The translations under genes and the position numbers were made by a program. Of a stretch of DNA of 55,452 nucleotides, positions 24,142 through 31,672 are shown piece by piece (position 1 is the stretch's first letter; every line of letters begins with the position of its first letter). The DNA lies in IMG/VR virus record IMGVR_UViG_3300036859_000051, positions 1-55,452 of that record; one strand, 5' to 3'. The notes beneath the pieces were generated by a model that worked only from the letters and a program-made list of their open reading frames with translations, did not search any database and was not told the DNA's origin. This DNA comes from a virus.

Positions 24142-25172
24142 TATTCGACACCCGCCAAAAAATCGACACGATGACGAACCACACAGCGACAATTAATCAC
24201 TTCTTCGGGCGGGGCACCTAGCGAGAAATCACCGGGGAACATCATCCGCGCACCGGACGGGGAAACGAACGGTTCATCCATCCCCACGGTTTGACCGTCC
24301 ATCGCGGCGTGCGTATCGCGCGTGCGGTTATCGCCCGACGCATCCCATACCCGCACGACGGCAGACTGTTGGATCAAACCATCATCAACCGCTTGTTGGA
24401 AAGCTTCGTTCGCAGAATGGTTCATCGATTGCAACGCTTCGGTACGACCGATGTTCTCACCGCGCAATTGCAACAGACTGTCAGCATATCGACCGGTTAG
24501 ACGCGTGATCGTATCAACATCAAGCGGAACCCCGGTATCAATCGACTTTTGAACGATGCTATCAAATCGTTTGTCACGTCGCGTTCGGCTGAACCAACTG
24601 TAAGCAGTTTCAGGATCGGCCAATTCACGACGGGCATTCGCAACCCAACTCGATTGATTACCGGTCAAACCAACAATGCCGCCCGTTCGCCGTTTTGTTA
24701 TCGGATCAATCCGACCAACGATATCGAGCGCAACAACACGCGGATTTCGACCTTGTTGAACACCATAAGAAACGGTATTTTGAATTGCGATGCGTTGTTC
24801 ATCACGGATCGCGCTCACAAGTTGTGAGGAATGGTCGCGCAACCATGCTTCGGCGCGACTATTGCGAACATCGAAACGAAACACCGCACGATTTGTGCCA
24901 AGACGCGGAAACGAATTGGCAGTCAAAACACCGCCCGTTTCAAACGCATTTTCAATCATCGCTGTGATCGGACGCATCGCGGCTTGCGAGAGCCCCAACG
25001 CTTCAAACGCGGCAGTTACGTCACCTAGCTCGATTGCTTTGATCACATTCGCAAGAATTGTCGTGTCGCGGATTTCCGCAATCGCCGACAGAAACGCGTT
25101 ACGGATCGCCGGGGAAAAGCGATCCATTAAAGCGAGTAAACGTTTCTCGCGAGCGAGCGGGCGACGTGCCAT
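24141..25172 (-). CDS. Minor head protein, Mu F / SPP1 gp7 type
   Basis: 343 residues. The C-terminal Mu F domain is clear: RTEALQSMNHSANEAFQQAV, VWDASGDNRTRDTHAAMDGQ and the terminal EEVINCRCVVRHRVDF. Such proteins are in the capsid near the portal and are often ejected with DNA or needed for head maturation. Here the gene is far downstream of the portal gene, among the neck genes, rather than adjacent to it. Confidence 0.85.
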   Translation of the reverse strand: MARRPLAREKRLLALMDRFSPAIRNAFLSAIAEIRDTTILANVIKAIELGDVTAAFEALGLSQAAMRPITAMIENAFETGGVLTANSFPRLGTNRAVFRFDVRNSRAEAWLRDHSSQLVSAIRDEQRIAIQNTVSYGVQQGRNPRVVALDIVGRIDPITKRRTGGIVGLTGNQSSWVANARRELADPETAYSWFSRTRRDKRFDSIVQKSIDTGVPLDVDTITRLTGRYADSLLQLRGENIGRTEALQSMNHSANEAFQQAVDDGLIQQSAVVRVWDASGDNRTRDTHAAMDGQTVGMDEPFVSPSGARMMFPGDFSLGAPPEEVINCRCVVRHRVDFLAGVE

Positions 25173-25173
25173 A

Positions 25174-25536
25174 TTACTTTCGAGCGATGAAAACCAACAC
25201 GACAGGCGTTCCAGCGGCGGGAATTTTTACGATGTTGACCACGCGCAAAGGCTGACCATCGATTTCCAAGATATCGGCCATGCTAACCGATAGAGCCGCA
25301 GCGTTAACCGACGATGTAACTTGCTTGTCCGAACCAACAGCTAGGCCACGGTCAATATAGGTTTTCTCAACACCCTTCGCGACCGCACCGGGTAGAACCG
25401 TCGCGACTTCGGACGGGGTGCCGGGATTATAAACCGGACCGGTTCCCTTGGTGAGCTTGATAACCCGGATTACGCCTTGATTGAATTGCGCTAGGACGCC
25501 TGCGGCGATGCCCTGCATGTCATCATAGAAGCCCAT
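25174..25536 (-). CDS. Probable head closure / neck protein
   Basis: 120 residues, one base before the Mu F-like gene. Small beta-rich protein (GVIRVIKLTKGTGPVYNPGT ... DILEIDGQPLRVVNIVKIPA) with the look of head closure proteins. Function inferred from size, pattern and place between the adaptor and the tail terminator. Confidence 0.6.
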   Translation of the reverse strand: MGFYDDMQGIAAGVLAQFNQGVIRVIKLTKGTGPVYNPGTPSEVATVLPGAVAKGVEKTYIDRGLAVGSDKQVTSSVNAAALSVSMADILEIDGQPLRVVNIVKIPAAGTPVVLVFIARK

Positions 25537-25609
25537 CGGCGTTAACCCTTTTGAAACTGGTGCGAGGCTATAACGACCGCCTCACTCCCGCAAGAAAGGT
25601 TTTCCACAA

Positions 25610-25807
25610 ATGACCGACGATCTTATTGAAAAAATGACCACGCTCATCATAACCGACACCGATATTGAAAGCGCTATTCGAACCCTGCTTTTATGCGGTT
25701 TTTCACCGTTGGTAATCGATGCACATTTTGACCTTGCGTTTGAACGCGCTCGAAAATTTCGCACAACATGGAACAAACCTATTGACCGCCGAATTTCCAT
25801 CGTATAG
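25610..25807 (+). CDS. Small protein in a rightward insert, unknown function
   Basis: 65 residues, opposite to the surrounding structural genes, with GAAAGG upstream. It is acidic then basic and ends RARKFRTTWNKPIDRRISIV. A TATAAC at 25569-25574 is a possible -10, but the -35 is weak. Not recognised. Confidence 0.6.
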   Translation: MTDDLIEKMTTLIITDTDIESAIRTLLLCGFSPLVIDAHFDLAFERARKFRTTWNKPIDRRISIV

Positions 25808-25817
25808 ATCACAAACT

Positions 25818-25832
25818 ACGGAAACGTTCCGT
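25818..25832. promoter_or_regulatory. Inverted repeat before the gene at 25852
   Basis: ACGGAA and TTCCGT are separated by ACG. The repeat lies 20 bases before the start codon and just ahead of the ribosome binding site AAAGGAAAG, so it could be an operator or a small leader hairpin. There is no direct evidence of binding. Confidence 0.35.
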
Positions 25833-25851
25833 AACGAAAGGAAAGTCAAGA

Positions 25852-26364
25852 ATGCGCAGTCTAGTAACCTGTTACCTCGCTATGTCGAGCATCGCTTTTG
25901 CTGCGGCCGAAAAGGCTAGCGGCGCCGCCAAGGCTCCCAACGCGCCCACGCCGATCAACACGCCCGCCGCCAATGCTTCGGCTCCCAATGCTTCGGCTCC
26001 GGCCGCACCGACGAACACCGTTGTTACGAAAATCCGTGCCGACGTTCCGTTGCCGCCCAAGAAATCAGGCGGTCGCGGCGGTCAGACGATCTACGATTTC
26101 GACAAGCTGGAAATCGGGCAGTCGTTCGGCGTCGTCGGCAAGACGATCAAGGGCATGGCGTCGACCGTTTCGAGCGCCAACAAGCGTTTCACCGAGGAAG
26201 TCAAGGATGCCGAGGGCAACGTCGTCATGATTGACGATCCCAAGAAGCCCGGCACCAAGAAGGCGGTCACCAAGCAGACCCGCAAGTTCATCTGTGGTAC
26301 GGTCACGCCGACCGAAGATGATCCGGCGACCGTTCGTGTTTGGCGCGTTCCGCTCGATTACTAA
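25852..26364 (+). CDS. Phage protein of unknown function with a signal-like N-terminus
   Basis: 170 residues, with AAAGGAAAG before the ATG. The first 18 or so residues (MRSLVTCYLAMSSIAFAAAE) look like a short signal peptide or hydrophobic anchor. An Ala/Pro/Asn-rich stretch follows, then a compact domain with YDFDKLEIGQSFGVVGKTIK and MASTVSSANKRF, a pattern I have seen in small phage proteins of unknown function. An in-frame ATG at 25882 is an alternative start. A strong terminator follows. Confidence 0.7.
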   Translation: MRSLVTCYLAMSSIAFAAAEKASGAAKAPNAPTPINTPAANASAPNASAPAAPTNTVVTKIRADVPLPPKKSGGRGGQTIYDFDKLEIGQSFGVVGKTIKGMASTVSSANKRFTEEVKDAEGNVVMIDDPKKPGTKKAVTKQTRKFICGTVTPTEDDPATVRVWRVPLDY

Positions 26365-26392
26365 TCACCCCGCCAAGGGTGCGCCACGGGAG

Positions 26393-26422
26393 CCCCGGCC
26401 GCAATGCCGGGGTTTCTGTTTT
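26393..26422 (+). terminator. Intrinsic terminator of the rightward insert
   Basis: CCCCGGC (26393-26399) pairs with GCCGGGG (26406-26412), followed by TTTCTGTTTT. It closes the rightward unit just before the convergent adaptor gene. Confidence 0.9.
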
Positions 26423-26424
26423 GA

Positions 26425-26988
26425 TTAGTGTCGAATAGACCGCAACGGATCGAACGGGTAAATAGGCGAATTTCCCGGCGTGCCGGAACCTAGCATCGTT
26501 GCCCCGCTCAATGACCCGCCGCCGCCATTTATCAGGATCGGTGCTAAGATGCGATCCACAGCCGGGATTGAGACTTGATAGGCGCTTGCATCAGCAACGC
26601 CGCGATAGGTCACCGCAACCGCGCCTGAGACAGATACCGAGGCGATCTGCGACCCTTCGGTCACGTCGATTAGCAGCGATCCCGGTGAAACGACCTGTCG
26701 CAACGCTACTTCATACGTCGCATATTCGACTTCGACCGGCGTCACGTCACTAGCGATACTGTTGCCAGCACTATCGAACATGTTGACGCGAGGAAACTCA
26801 CGCACTTGATCACGCGCACCGGTTTTCCAACCGGGGAATGATGTTCGATACTTTCCATCAATCCATTCGGACGCAATGACAAGCGCTGCTTGCTTCGTTG
26901 CGGTTTCCGCGTCCGCCCAAGCCGTGTTGCCACGTTCAGCATGATACGCGTCGGCGCCCGCAATGGAACCGTAAATTGGCGTTGTCAT
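26425..26988 (-). CDS. Head-tail connector / adaptor (DnaT-like domain)
   Basis: 187 residues. The start MTTPIYGSIAGADAYHAERG, AWADAETATKQAALVIASEW and later FPRVN fit the phage head-tail adaptor family sometimes labelled DnaT-like in databases. It is encoded next to capsid-associated genes and before the neck genes. A hairpin with no T-run lies just upstream of it. Confidence 0.75.
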   Translation of the reverse strand: MTTPIYGSIAGADAYHAERGNTAWADAETATKQAALVIASEWIDGKYRTSFPGWKTGARDQVREFPRVNMFDSAGNSIASDVTPVEVEYATYEVALRQVVSPGSLLIDVTEGSQIASVSVSGAVAVTYRGVADASAYQVSIPAVDRILAPILINGGGGSLSGATMLGSGTPGNSPIYPFDPLRSIRH

Positions 26989-27006
26989 ATCATCCCCTCG
27001 GAATGT

Positions 27007-27028
27007 CGGGGCGCCCGAAAGCGCCCCG
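27007..27028. other. GC-rich hairpin between leftward head genes
   Basis: CGGGGCGC (27007-27014) pairs with GCGCCCCG (27021-27028) around six bases. The leftward strand lacks a T-run, so it is more likely an mRNA 3'-end stabiliser or partial terminator than a full stop signal. Confidence 0.6.
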
Positions 27029-27038
27029 GTCGACGCGG

Positions 27039-27401
27039 TTACGTCGTGACGGTGATTTCCGCCGCCGCCGCAAGTTCCGCCGTATCAAACGGCGTTTCGT
27101 TCAGCTTCTTTCCGTCCTTATCGGAAAGATAGAACTTGCCGTTTTCTTCGATGGTGTAGCGATCACCATCGGGCGCATTCTTACCACCCTTGCCGCCCTT
27201 GCCGCCCTTGCCGGTCGACGGCGGCGGATCATCGGCGATCTTCGGCGGAGTGTAATTCGCGGGAGTACGATGCGAATTCGGCGATAGCTCATCATGCTTC
27301 GGATCGAAATCCGCTTCGTTGATCCGAACTTCGCCAACACCCGGTCGATTGACGATCACGGTCGGAACCGCTTCGTCCGAAAACAATGTCTTATAGTCCA
27401 T
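27039..27401 (-). CDS. Head-region protein of unknown function
   Basis: 120 residues, with AAGGAAAG upstream. An N-terminal segment (VPTVIVNRPGVGEVRINEAD) is joined by a Gly/Lys linker (GKGGKGGKGG) to a short C-terminal domain (RYTIEENGKFYLSDKDGKKL). Probably a minor virion or capsid-associated protein; not recognised. Confidence 0.65.
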   Translation of the reverse strand: MDYKTLFSDEAVPTVIVNRPGVGEVRINEADFDPKHDELSPNSHRTPANYTPPKIADDPPPSTGKGGKGGKGGKNAPDGDRYTIEENGKFYLSDKDGKKLNETPFDTAELAAAAEITVTT

Positions 27402-27422
27402 CGCAGCTTTCCTTTCCGATGG

Positions 27423-27953
27423 TTAAGCCGTCCGAGCGAGCAAGCCCAAGACGTAGTTATTGATCGCTCCGGCGCTATTGGCAATCCGCAAAATGTCAGC
27501 GGTCGCAGCGGTGATGGTGCCGAGCCCGGAAGCATGGGGCGACGCAAGCAATAGGAAGCCGCCCGGCTTGATGGGACCGATCTTCGGCGTCGTGCCCGAC
27601 AGGAACCCGAGGAACGGATTTGAGCCGCCGCCAATGGTCAAATCCGTCGTGTTGACGGTGTCCGTATCGAGACGCGGCCGGTTGAACACCAGCAAGGCAA
27701 CCAATTCAGCCGCTGTGATCGTTGCACCGAACGCATCGGTCAACACGCCCGCTAGGTCAATATCGTCGTCGGTCGCGCTTGCGACCTGACGTTGTGCGAG
27801 ATAGCCAAGATCGGCTTTACCGACCGTTGTCCCGACCTGTAGCGCTTGCATCAATTCGATTTCAGCGGCCCATTGGGGATTTTGCCCCATGACCGCCGTA
27901 CCTTGCCCGGCCATCGCGAGCCGGAACGATAGAGACGATGAAAGAAGCGTCAT
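27423..27953 (-). CDS. Head-region protein of unknown function
   Basis: 176 residues, beta-rich and low in charge (DTVNTTDLTIGGGSNPFLGF, GPIKPGGFLLLASPHASGLG), which suits a virion surface or decoration protein. It is encoded among head genes. Not recognised. Confidence 0.6.
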   Translation of the reverse strand: MTLLSSSLSFRLAMAGQGTAVMGQNPQWAAEIELMQALQVGTTVGKADLGYLAQRQVASATDDDIDLAGVLTDAFGATITAAELVALLVFNRPRLDTDTVNTTDLTIGGGSNPFLGFLSGTTPKIGPIKPGGFLLLASPHASGLGTITAATADILRIANSAGAINNYVLGLLARTA

Positions 27954-27968
27954 TCTTAATCCCCGTTG

Positions 27969-28424
27969 TTAAAGACCGATTATCAGTCGAATGAGTTGAG
28001 CAAGTAACGCACGCGCCCAAAAAAACAGCGCGACCAACGTTCCGAACGTGACGACACCCGTTCCCAAAATCGCATAGAAGATATTACGCATGATTTTGAC
28101 CGTTTCTAACAAAGGTGTCGCTTCGTTCTTAAACTCGACACTTGCGGCGATTAACGGCAGATGCGTTTCTCGGAAATCACTTTCGAAGCGATGAAAATTC
28201 TTTGCGACACCATTCGCCACGTCACGAACTTGGGCAATGGTCGCAGTGGTCACTTTTAATTCACCGCCCATTTCCCCAAGTGTTTTGGTTGTTTCTAATT
28301 GGACGCGAACCGCTTCGTCTAATTTGTCGTGAATTACTCTGCGACTGGCTTCCGCATGTCGTGTTTCAGCCGAGAGTGCACCGAGTTCACGCATTATATC
28401 GTTATTTGAAACAAGCTCAGTCAT
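27969..28424 (-). CDS. DUF1515-like membrane-anchored helical protein
   Basis: 151 residues: a long helical, coiled-coil N-terminal part (SAETRHAEASRRVIHDKLDE, VQLETTKTLGEMGGELKVTT) and one C-terminal membrane helix (IFYAILGTGVVTFGTLVALF). This resembles small phage/prophage proteins of the DUF1515 type. It overlaps the next gene by one base. Function unknown; its pairing with another membrane protein suggests a shared task. Confidence 0.6.
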   Translation of the reverse strand: MTELVSNNDIMRELGALSAETRHAEASRRVIHDKLDEAVRVQLETTKTLGEMGGELKVTTATIAQVRDVANGVAKNFHRFESDFRETHLPLIAASVEFKNEATPLLETVKIMRNIFYAILGTGVVTFGTLVALFFWARALLAQLIRLIIGL

Positions 28425-28792
28425 TATGTTTTAGCCTGATCAATGACGCGTTGCGCTTCTTCGTCTTTTTCCATTTGACGCCCGGCTTGCAAACCCGACG
28501 CGTGAGACGTATGAGCCGTTTCAATACCCGCTGCCGTCGCGTCCACGGTCGCACGCTCGGCAAGTTTCGTTTCGGCTTGCGCTAAATTGCGTTGCGCTTC
28601 GATGCGTTCCAACATTCCATCGGTTTTAATGTCTAACGCGGCTTGACCTTCAATTAACTTGTCTTGTCCTTTGCGAAGCTTACGACCGTTTAGAACATTC
28701 AAAATCATTGCAATCGCGGTGACGATAACACCTACCGGTGTCAGAACTTGCCCAATCGCGCTCAACAAAGAGATAATCGACGGAATGTTCAT
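28424..28792 (-). CDS. Membrane-anchored helical protein of unknown function
   Basis: 122 residues from the ATG at 28792. An N-terminal hydrophobic helix (IGQVLTPVGVIVTAIAMILN) is followed by a long charged coiled coil (KLRKGQDKLIEGQAALDIKT ... QMEKDEEAQRVIDQ). Mirror-image topology to its neighbour at 27969. A possible leftward promoter (TTGACT, then CTATGC about 18 bases on) lies just upstream, after a terminator. Confidence 0.6.
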   Translation of the reverse strand: MNIPSIISLLSAIGQVLTPVGVIVTAIAMILNVLNGRKLRKGQDKLIEGQAALDIKTDGMLERIEAQRNLAQAETKLAERATVDATAAGIETAHTSHASGLQAGRQMEKDEEAQRVIDQAKT

Positions 28793-28832
28793 GCACAAAG
28801 CATAGGCAATGCTTCGGTCTATAAGTCAACAA

Positions 28833-28860
28833 AAAACGCCCCGAATTAACGGGACGTTTT
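28833..28860. terminator. Bidirectional hairpin terminator
   Basis: AAAACG.CCCG and CGGG.CGTTTT form an interrupted stem around AATTAA. Reading leftward it is followed by TTTTTTGTT. It ends the unit with the gene at 28881 and separates it from the membrane-protein pair. Confidence 0.75.
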
Positions 28861-28880
28861 ACTCGCGTCGACCGTACGAA

Positions 28881-29405
28881 TTACTTGTGATGTTTAGTCG
28901 GATGCGCAAACGCCGCAACCGCCGCGTTCGGATCATCATAGCGATCATCTGAAAGTGGTTCACCATGCGACGTAACAACGCCGTATTTGCCGCCCTTGAA
29001 CCGCGCCGTGAAGATTTGACCGTTATCGATCAATTCTTCTTTCTTCGCAACCTTGGGATTTTCAGGGTTGGCTTTCGCCGCGTCACCAATAGCCGTCGCG
29101 GGAAGCTGGTTGTTCTCAGCCTCGCTAATCGCGTTGGTCGAACCATGCGCACCGCCCGTATTGCCGGGCAGATTACGGCTAGGCGGATTGCGAGCGACAG
29201 GAACCAAACCGGGCGCGTCCGCTAGTTCAGGATCACCCGCGACTGAATTCAACACGCTGTCAGCCGTGGTTCCGAGATACACAGCGGCAACGGCCGGAAT
29301 ACGCGAACCACGCGCCAAACGCATGAAAGAAGGATCGAAAGAGCTTTCGGCGATTGTCGCCGGTCCTTTTTCACCAACGATGGTGACTTCGTTACGTGAC
29401 AACAT
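28881..29405 (-). CDS. Head-region protein of unknown function
   Basis: 174 residues. The N-terminus (MLSRNEVTIVGEKGPATIAE) is followed by a hydrophilic region rich in Asn, Pro and Gly and a C-terminal domain with GQIFTARFKGGKYGVVTSHG and a His-rich tail. Encoded between the capsid gene and other head genes. Not recognised. Confidence 0.6.
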   Translation of the reverse strand: MLSRNEVTIVGEKGPATIAESSFDPSFMRLARGSRIPAVAAVYLGTTADSVLNSVAGDPELADAPGLVPVARNPPSRNLPGNTGGAHGSTNAISEAENNQLPATAIGDAAKANPENPKVAKKEELIDNGQIFTARFKGGKYGVVTSHGEPLSDDRYDDPNAAVAAFAHPTKHHK

Positions 29406-29481
29406 TTGTTTCGCCTTTTTATTCGTTGAAGCGGGGGATTTGTTAAACGTCCGAAATCCATCAATGTTCCAAACGAACCGC

Positions 29482-29510
29482 TTGACATATCATCGCGTCG
29501 GGCATATCTT
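29482..29510 (+). promoter_or_regulatory. Sigma70-type promoter of the repeated phage family
   Basis: TTGACA at 29482-29487, a 17-base spacer with CGCGTCGGGC, and TATCTT at 29505-29510. It drives the three-gene rightward insert 29539-30234. Confidence 0.75.
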
Positions 29511-29538
29511 GGACGGGTCAACATGAAAGGGATTGACT

Positions 29539-29784
29539 ATGTTCCTCAAACTTCACAAGCGAAACGGATACGGTTCCGAGAGTGCCAAGGGCACGCCTGT
29601 TTTGGTCGAAACGACGAATATAATTCGCGTAACTCCAATCAACACCGGCGGTTCGATTATCCTATGGATTGGCGACGAGACTTTGGAAGTTTACGAAAGT
29701 CTCGATACGATTTTTAACGCGTCCGGCGACGAACTCGAAAACCTCATTCAAGGTGAAATCGGATCGGTGAACCGCGATGGCTAA
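29539..29784 (+). CDS. Small protein, possible CsrA-like fold
   Basis: 81 residues from the ATG at 29539 (GAAAGGGA upstream). The sequence MFLKLHKRNG ... VLVETTNIIRVTPINTGGSI, ILWIGDETLEVYESLDTI is beta-rich and its length and rhythm are reminiscent of small phage proteins that control expression, but I cannot assign a family with confidence. First gene behind its promoter. Confidence 0.65.
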   Translation: MFLKLHKRNGYGSESAKGTPVLVETTNIIRVTPINTGGSIILWIGDETLEVYESLDTIFNASGDELENLIQGEIGSVNRDG

Positions 29785-30040
29785 AGAACGCTTCAATATC
29801 ACCTTGTTGTCGGCATTCAACAATCGTCGCAGCCTTGGCGAAGCAACCAAAGCGCCGACCGATCCGGACGATCCGGCGCCCGATCTAACCTTGATCGTCG
29901 CGGCGAACCTCGCTTACAATGAACACCCGCGCAAGTTGTGGCGTGAATACTCATACGAACAACAAGCGATGTATATCAGCAACGCAACGTTTTTGATCGT
30001 CAACATTCTGCGTTGGACGCGCGAATACGGTTACAACTGA
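29777..30040 (+). CDS. Small phage protein of unknown function
   Basis: 87 residues, overlapping the previous gene by eight bases. It has acidic Asp/Pro repeats in the middle (PTDPDDPAPD) and a helical C-terminus (WREYSYEQQAMYISNATFLI). Not recognised. Confidence 0.65.
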   Translation: MAKERFNITLLSAFNNRRSLGEATKAPTDPDDPAPDLTLIVAANLAYNEHPRKLWREYSYEQQAMYISNATFLIVNILRWTREYGYN

Positions 30041-30042
30041 CC

Positions 30043-30234
30043 ATGCGCGCGATCATCGAAGTCAAGACGTGGGACGGCAAAAACGATCAACGCGAAGTCA
30101 CCGGCTTCAACGTCGCGGATTGTTTGAACAAGGTAGTTCCCGCGCTCGATACAATGTCGGATCATGTATCGATGGAATGGACCACCGTCCAAATTACCAT
30201 CACACGACCGGTTCCATTCTCACGAAGCAAATGA
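30043..30234 (+). CDS. Small phage protein of unknown function
   Basis: 63 residues from the ATG at 30043. Beta-alpha-beta look (MRAIIEVKTWDGKNDQREVT ... VSMEWTTVQITITRP). Last gene of the insert, ending at the capsid gene terminator. Not recognised. Confidence 0.6.
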   Translation: MRAIIEVKTWDGKNDQREVTGFNVADCLNKVVPALDTMSDHVSMEWTTVQITITRPVPFSRSK

Positions 30235-30261
30235 AAAACGGGCGGTCATTGACCGCCCGTT
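30234..30261 (-). terminator. Intrinsic terminator of the major capsid gene
   Basis: A near-perfect 12-base stem (30237-30248 with 30250-30261, ACGGGCGGTC/GACCGCCCGT core) is followed on the leftward strand by TTTTTCATTT. It ends capsid transcription and also faces the convergent small genes. Confidence 0.85.
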
Positions 30262-30286
30262 CCGCCCCTAGTTGCGTTGACCGTGA

Positions 30287-31531
30287 TTAGCCAAGCAACA
30301 GCGCGATATGCTCACGCTTCGTCGCTTCAACGCCCCAAGCCGCCGCGACTTCATACCGAACCTTGCGGTATCCGGCATAAACGCGAACTTCGAACACCAA
30401 GCCGGAGCGCGGATCGACAAGCATCATGCTGTCAATTGCCGCGTCACCACCGCTCGGAAGGGCGGGCGGGCGGATGGCGAGTTGCATCGCATTCGGAGTG
30501 AACGCAACGTTCGCGTCGTAGCTGTTACCAACGGTGATTGCCGTGGTTGACGCAGGGATCGCGACACGCAAACCGGGTTCGGCAATCACGATGTTGCCGC
30601 CGTTCGAAACATCGGCGTCACCAGTGACCACAACGTATTTATTGGTATCACCAGCGAATGTGATCACGTCGCCCGCAACAATCGTTCCCGTACCGGCCGA
30701 TGCGAGCGCGATGGTCGTCGCACCAACAGCGAAACCAGCGTTTGTGGTCGTTGCCGACGCGCCGGTTCCCTTGGTATGGTGAACCGCCTGCGCGCTTTCC
30801 TTGATGTTGATACCGGAAAGGTTGATCAACGTGCCATCCGTCAAGGTCATTGACGTTCCGGCTTCGTTGGCTTTGGTCAACTGCGTCAGTGAACGCAGAT
30901 TGGCGCCCATCGACGTATTGCCGACCAACTGCCGCCCCGTACCCGGAGCGCCGTTGTCATCAAGGATTTTGCGGACCTGTGCGGCGTCGCCAACGCCGGG
31001 TGTCGCGCCGAACGGTGCGGTTCCGGCGATACCATAGGCACGCGACGCGTTTGCCGCAGCTTCGACGGCCAAATCACTTTCGATTTCGTTGACGATCCCG
31101 CGCAACGCTTGGGCAAACATGTCCGCCTGAACGGACAATGCGCCGGGACCGTTGGCGTTCAGTCCCTTTTCTTCCTCGCCGACGAAACCGAATTCGTAAG
31201 CGCGCGACTTGCTGATGGTCATTGTCCCATAGTCAACCGTCTGATCGGTTGGTTCGGGGATCGCCATCGCAGGCGTGATGTTGACGCCGTTCGCGGCGCG
31301 GGTCTTGTGATATTTGACCGCCTGCCCAACCGCCGCACGCTCGGCACCCGAGTTACGCGAAACGGAAGGGATGAAGCCGACAAGTTCACGAGACACCACG
31401 TCAAGACCAGCGTACAGATCGGGGATTAGCCCGGTCAACGTGTTGGCGTGGAAGGCGATGGGTTCGACGGCAAGCGCCGAAGTGGAAAGCGCCGCGAGCG
31501 TGATCGCGGCAAGTAGAGTGTGCGAGCGCAT
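30287..31531 (-). CDS. Major capsid protein, P22 coat (gp5)-like, with a signal-like N-terminal extension
   Basis: 414 residues from the ATG at 31531 (GGGG six bases upstream). The P22 coat family match is clear: NTLTGLIPDLYAGLDVVSRE, FIPSVSRNSGAERAAVGQAV, VDYGTMTISKSRAYEFGFVG, and an insertion-domain-like stretch (VGATTIALASAGTGTIVAGD). The family normally starts near the ANTL segment; here about 25 extra residues (MRSHTLLAAITLAALSTSAL and on) look exactly like a secretion signal. No later ATG or GTG start is available before the domain. Regulatory palindromes lie upstream (31617-31664) and a terminator follows. Confidence 0.9.
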   Translation of the reverse strand: MRSHTLLAAITLAALSTSALAVEPIAFHANTLTGLIPDLYAGLDVVSRELVGFIPSVSRNSGAERAAVGQAVKYHKTRAANGVNITPAMAIPEPTDQTVDYGTMTISKSRAYEFGFVGEEEKGLNANGPGALSVQADMFAQALRGIVNEIESDLAVEAAANASRAYGIAGTAPFGATPGVGDAAQVRKILDDNGAPGTGRQLVGNTSMGANLRSLTQLTKANEAGTSMTLTDGTLINLSGINIKESAQAVHHTKGTGASATTTNAGFAVGATTIALASAGTGTIVAGDVITFAGDTNKYVVVTGDADVSNGGNIVIAEPGLRVAIPASTTAITVGNSYDANVAFTPNAMQLAIRPPALPSGGDAAIDSMMLVDPRSGLVFEVRVYAGYRKVRYEVAAAWGVEATKREHIALLLG

Positions 31532-31616
31532 GGATAGCCCCATTTGAATGGATTGATGATTGCGGCATCCACCGCGAGCGCCGCAGATCATCCGATCAAT
31601 GCGGCTCCAAAAGATG

Positions 31617-31628
31617 CTAACATGTTAG
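31617..31628. promoter_or_regulatory. 12-base palindrome CTAACATGTTAG, copy 1
   Basis: This perfect palindrome lies 86 bases before the capsid start codon and covers the place where a leftward -10 would fall. The identical 12 bases recur at 44121-44132. Such a site would suit a dimeric phage regulator of late transcription; the binder is unknown. Confidence 0.55.
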
Positions 31629-31635
31629 TTGTTAT

Positions 31636-31664
31636 TCGCGAGATTATGTCAAGCAATCTCGCGA
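31636..31664 (-). promoter_or_regulatory. 10-base inverted repeat holding a -35 TTGACA in its loop (capsid promoter region)
   Basis: TCGCGAGATT (31636-31645) and AATCTCGCGA (31655-31664) are perfect inverted repeats around nine bases. The loop and its edge hold, on the leftward strand, TTGACA (31652-31647). A weak -10 (CTAACA or TAACAT) follows 18-19 bases on, inside the palindrome at 31617. The combination looks like a controlled late promoter for the capsid gene. There is no T-run downstream of the repeat for a leftward terminator. Confidence 0.5.
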
Positions 31665-31672
31665 AAAAATTG

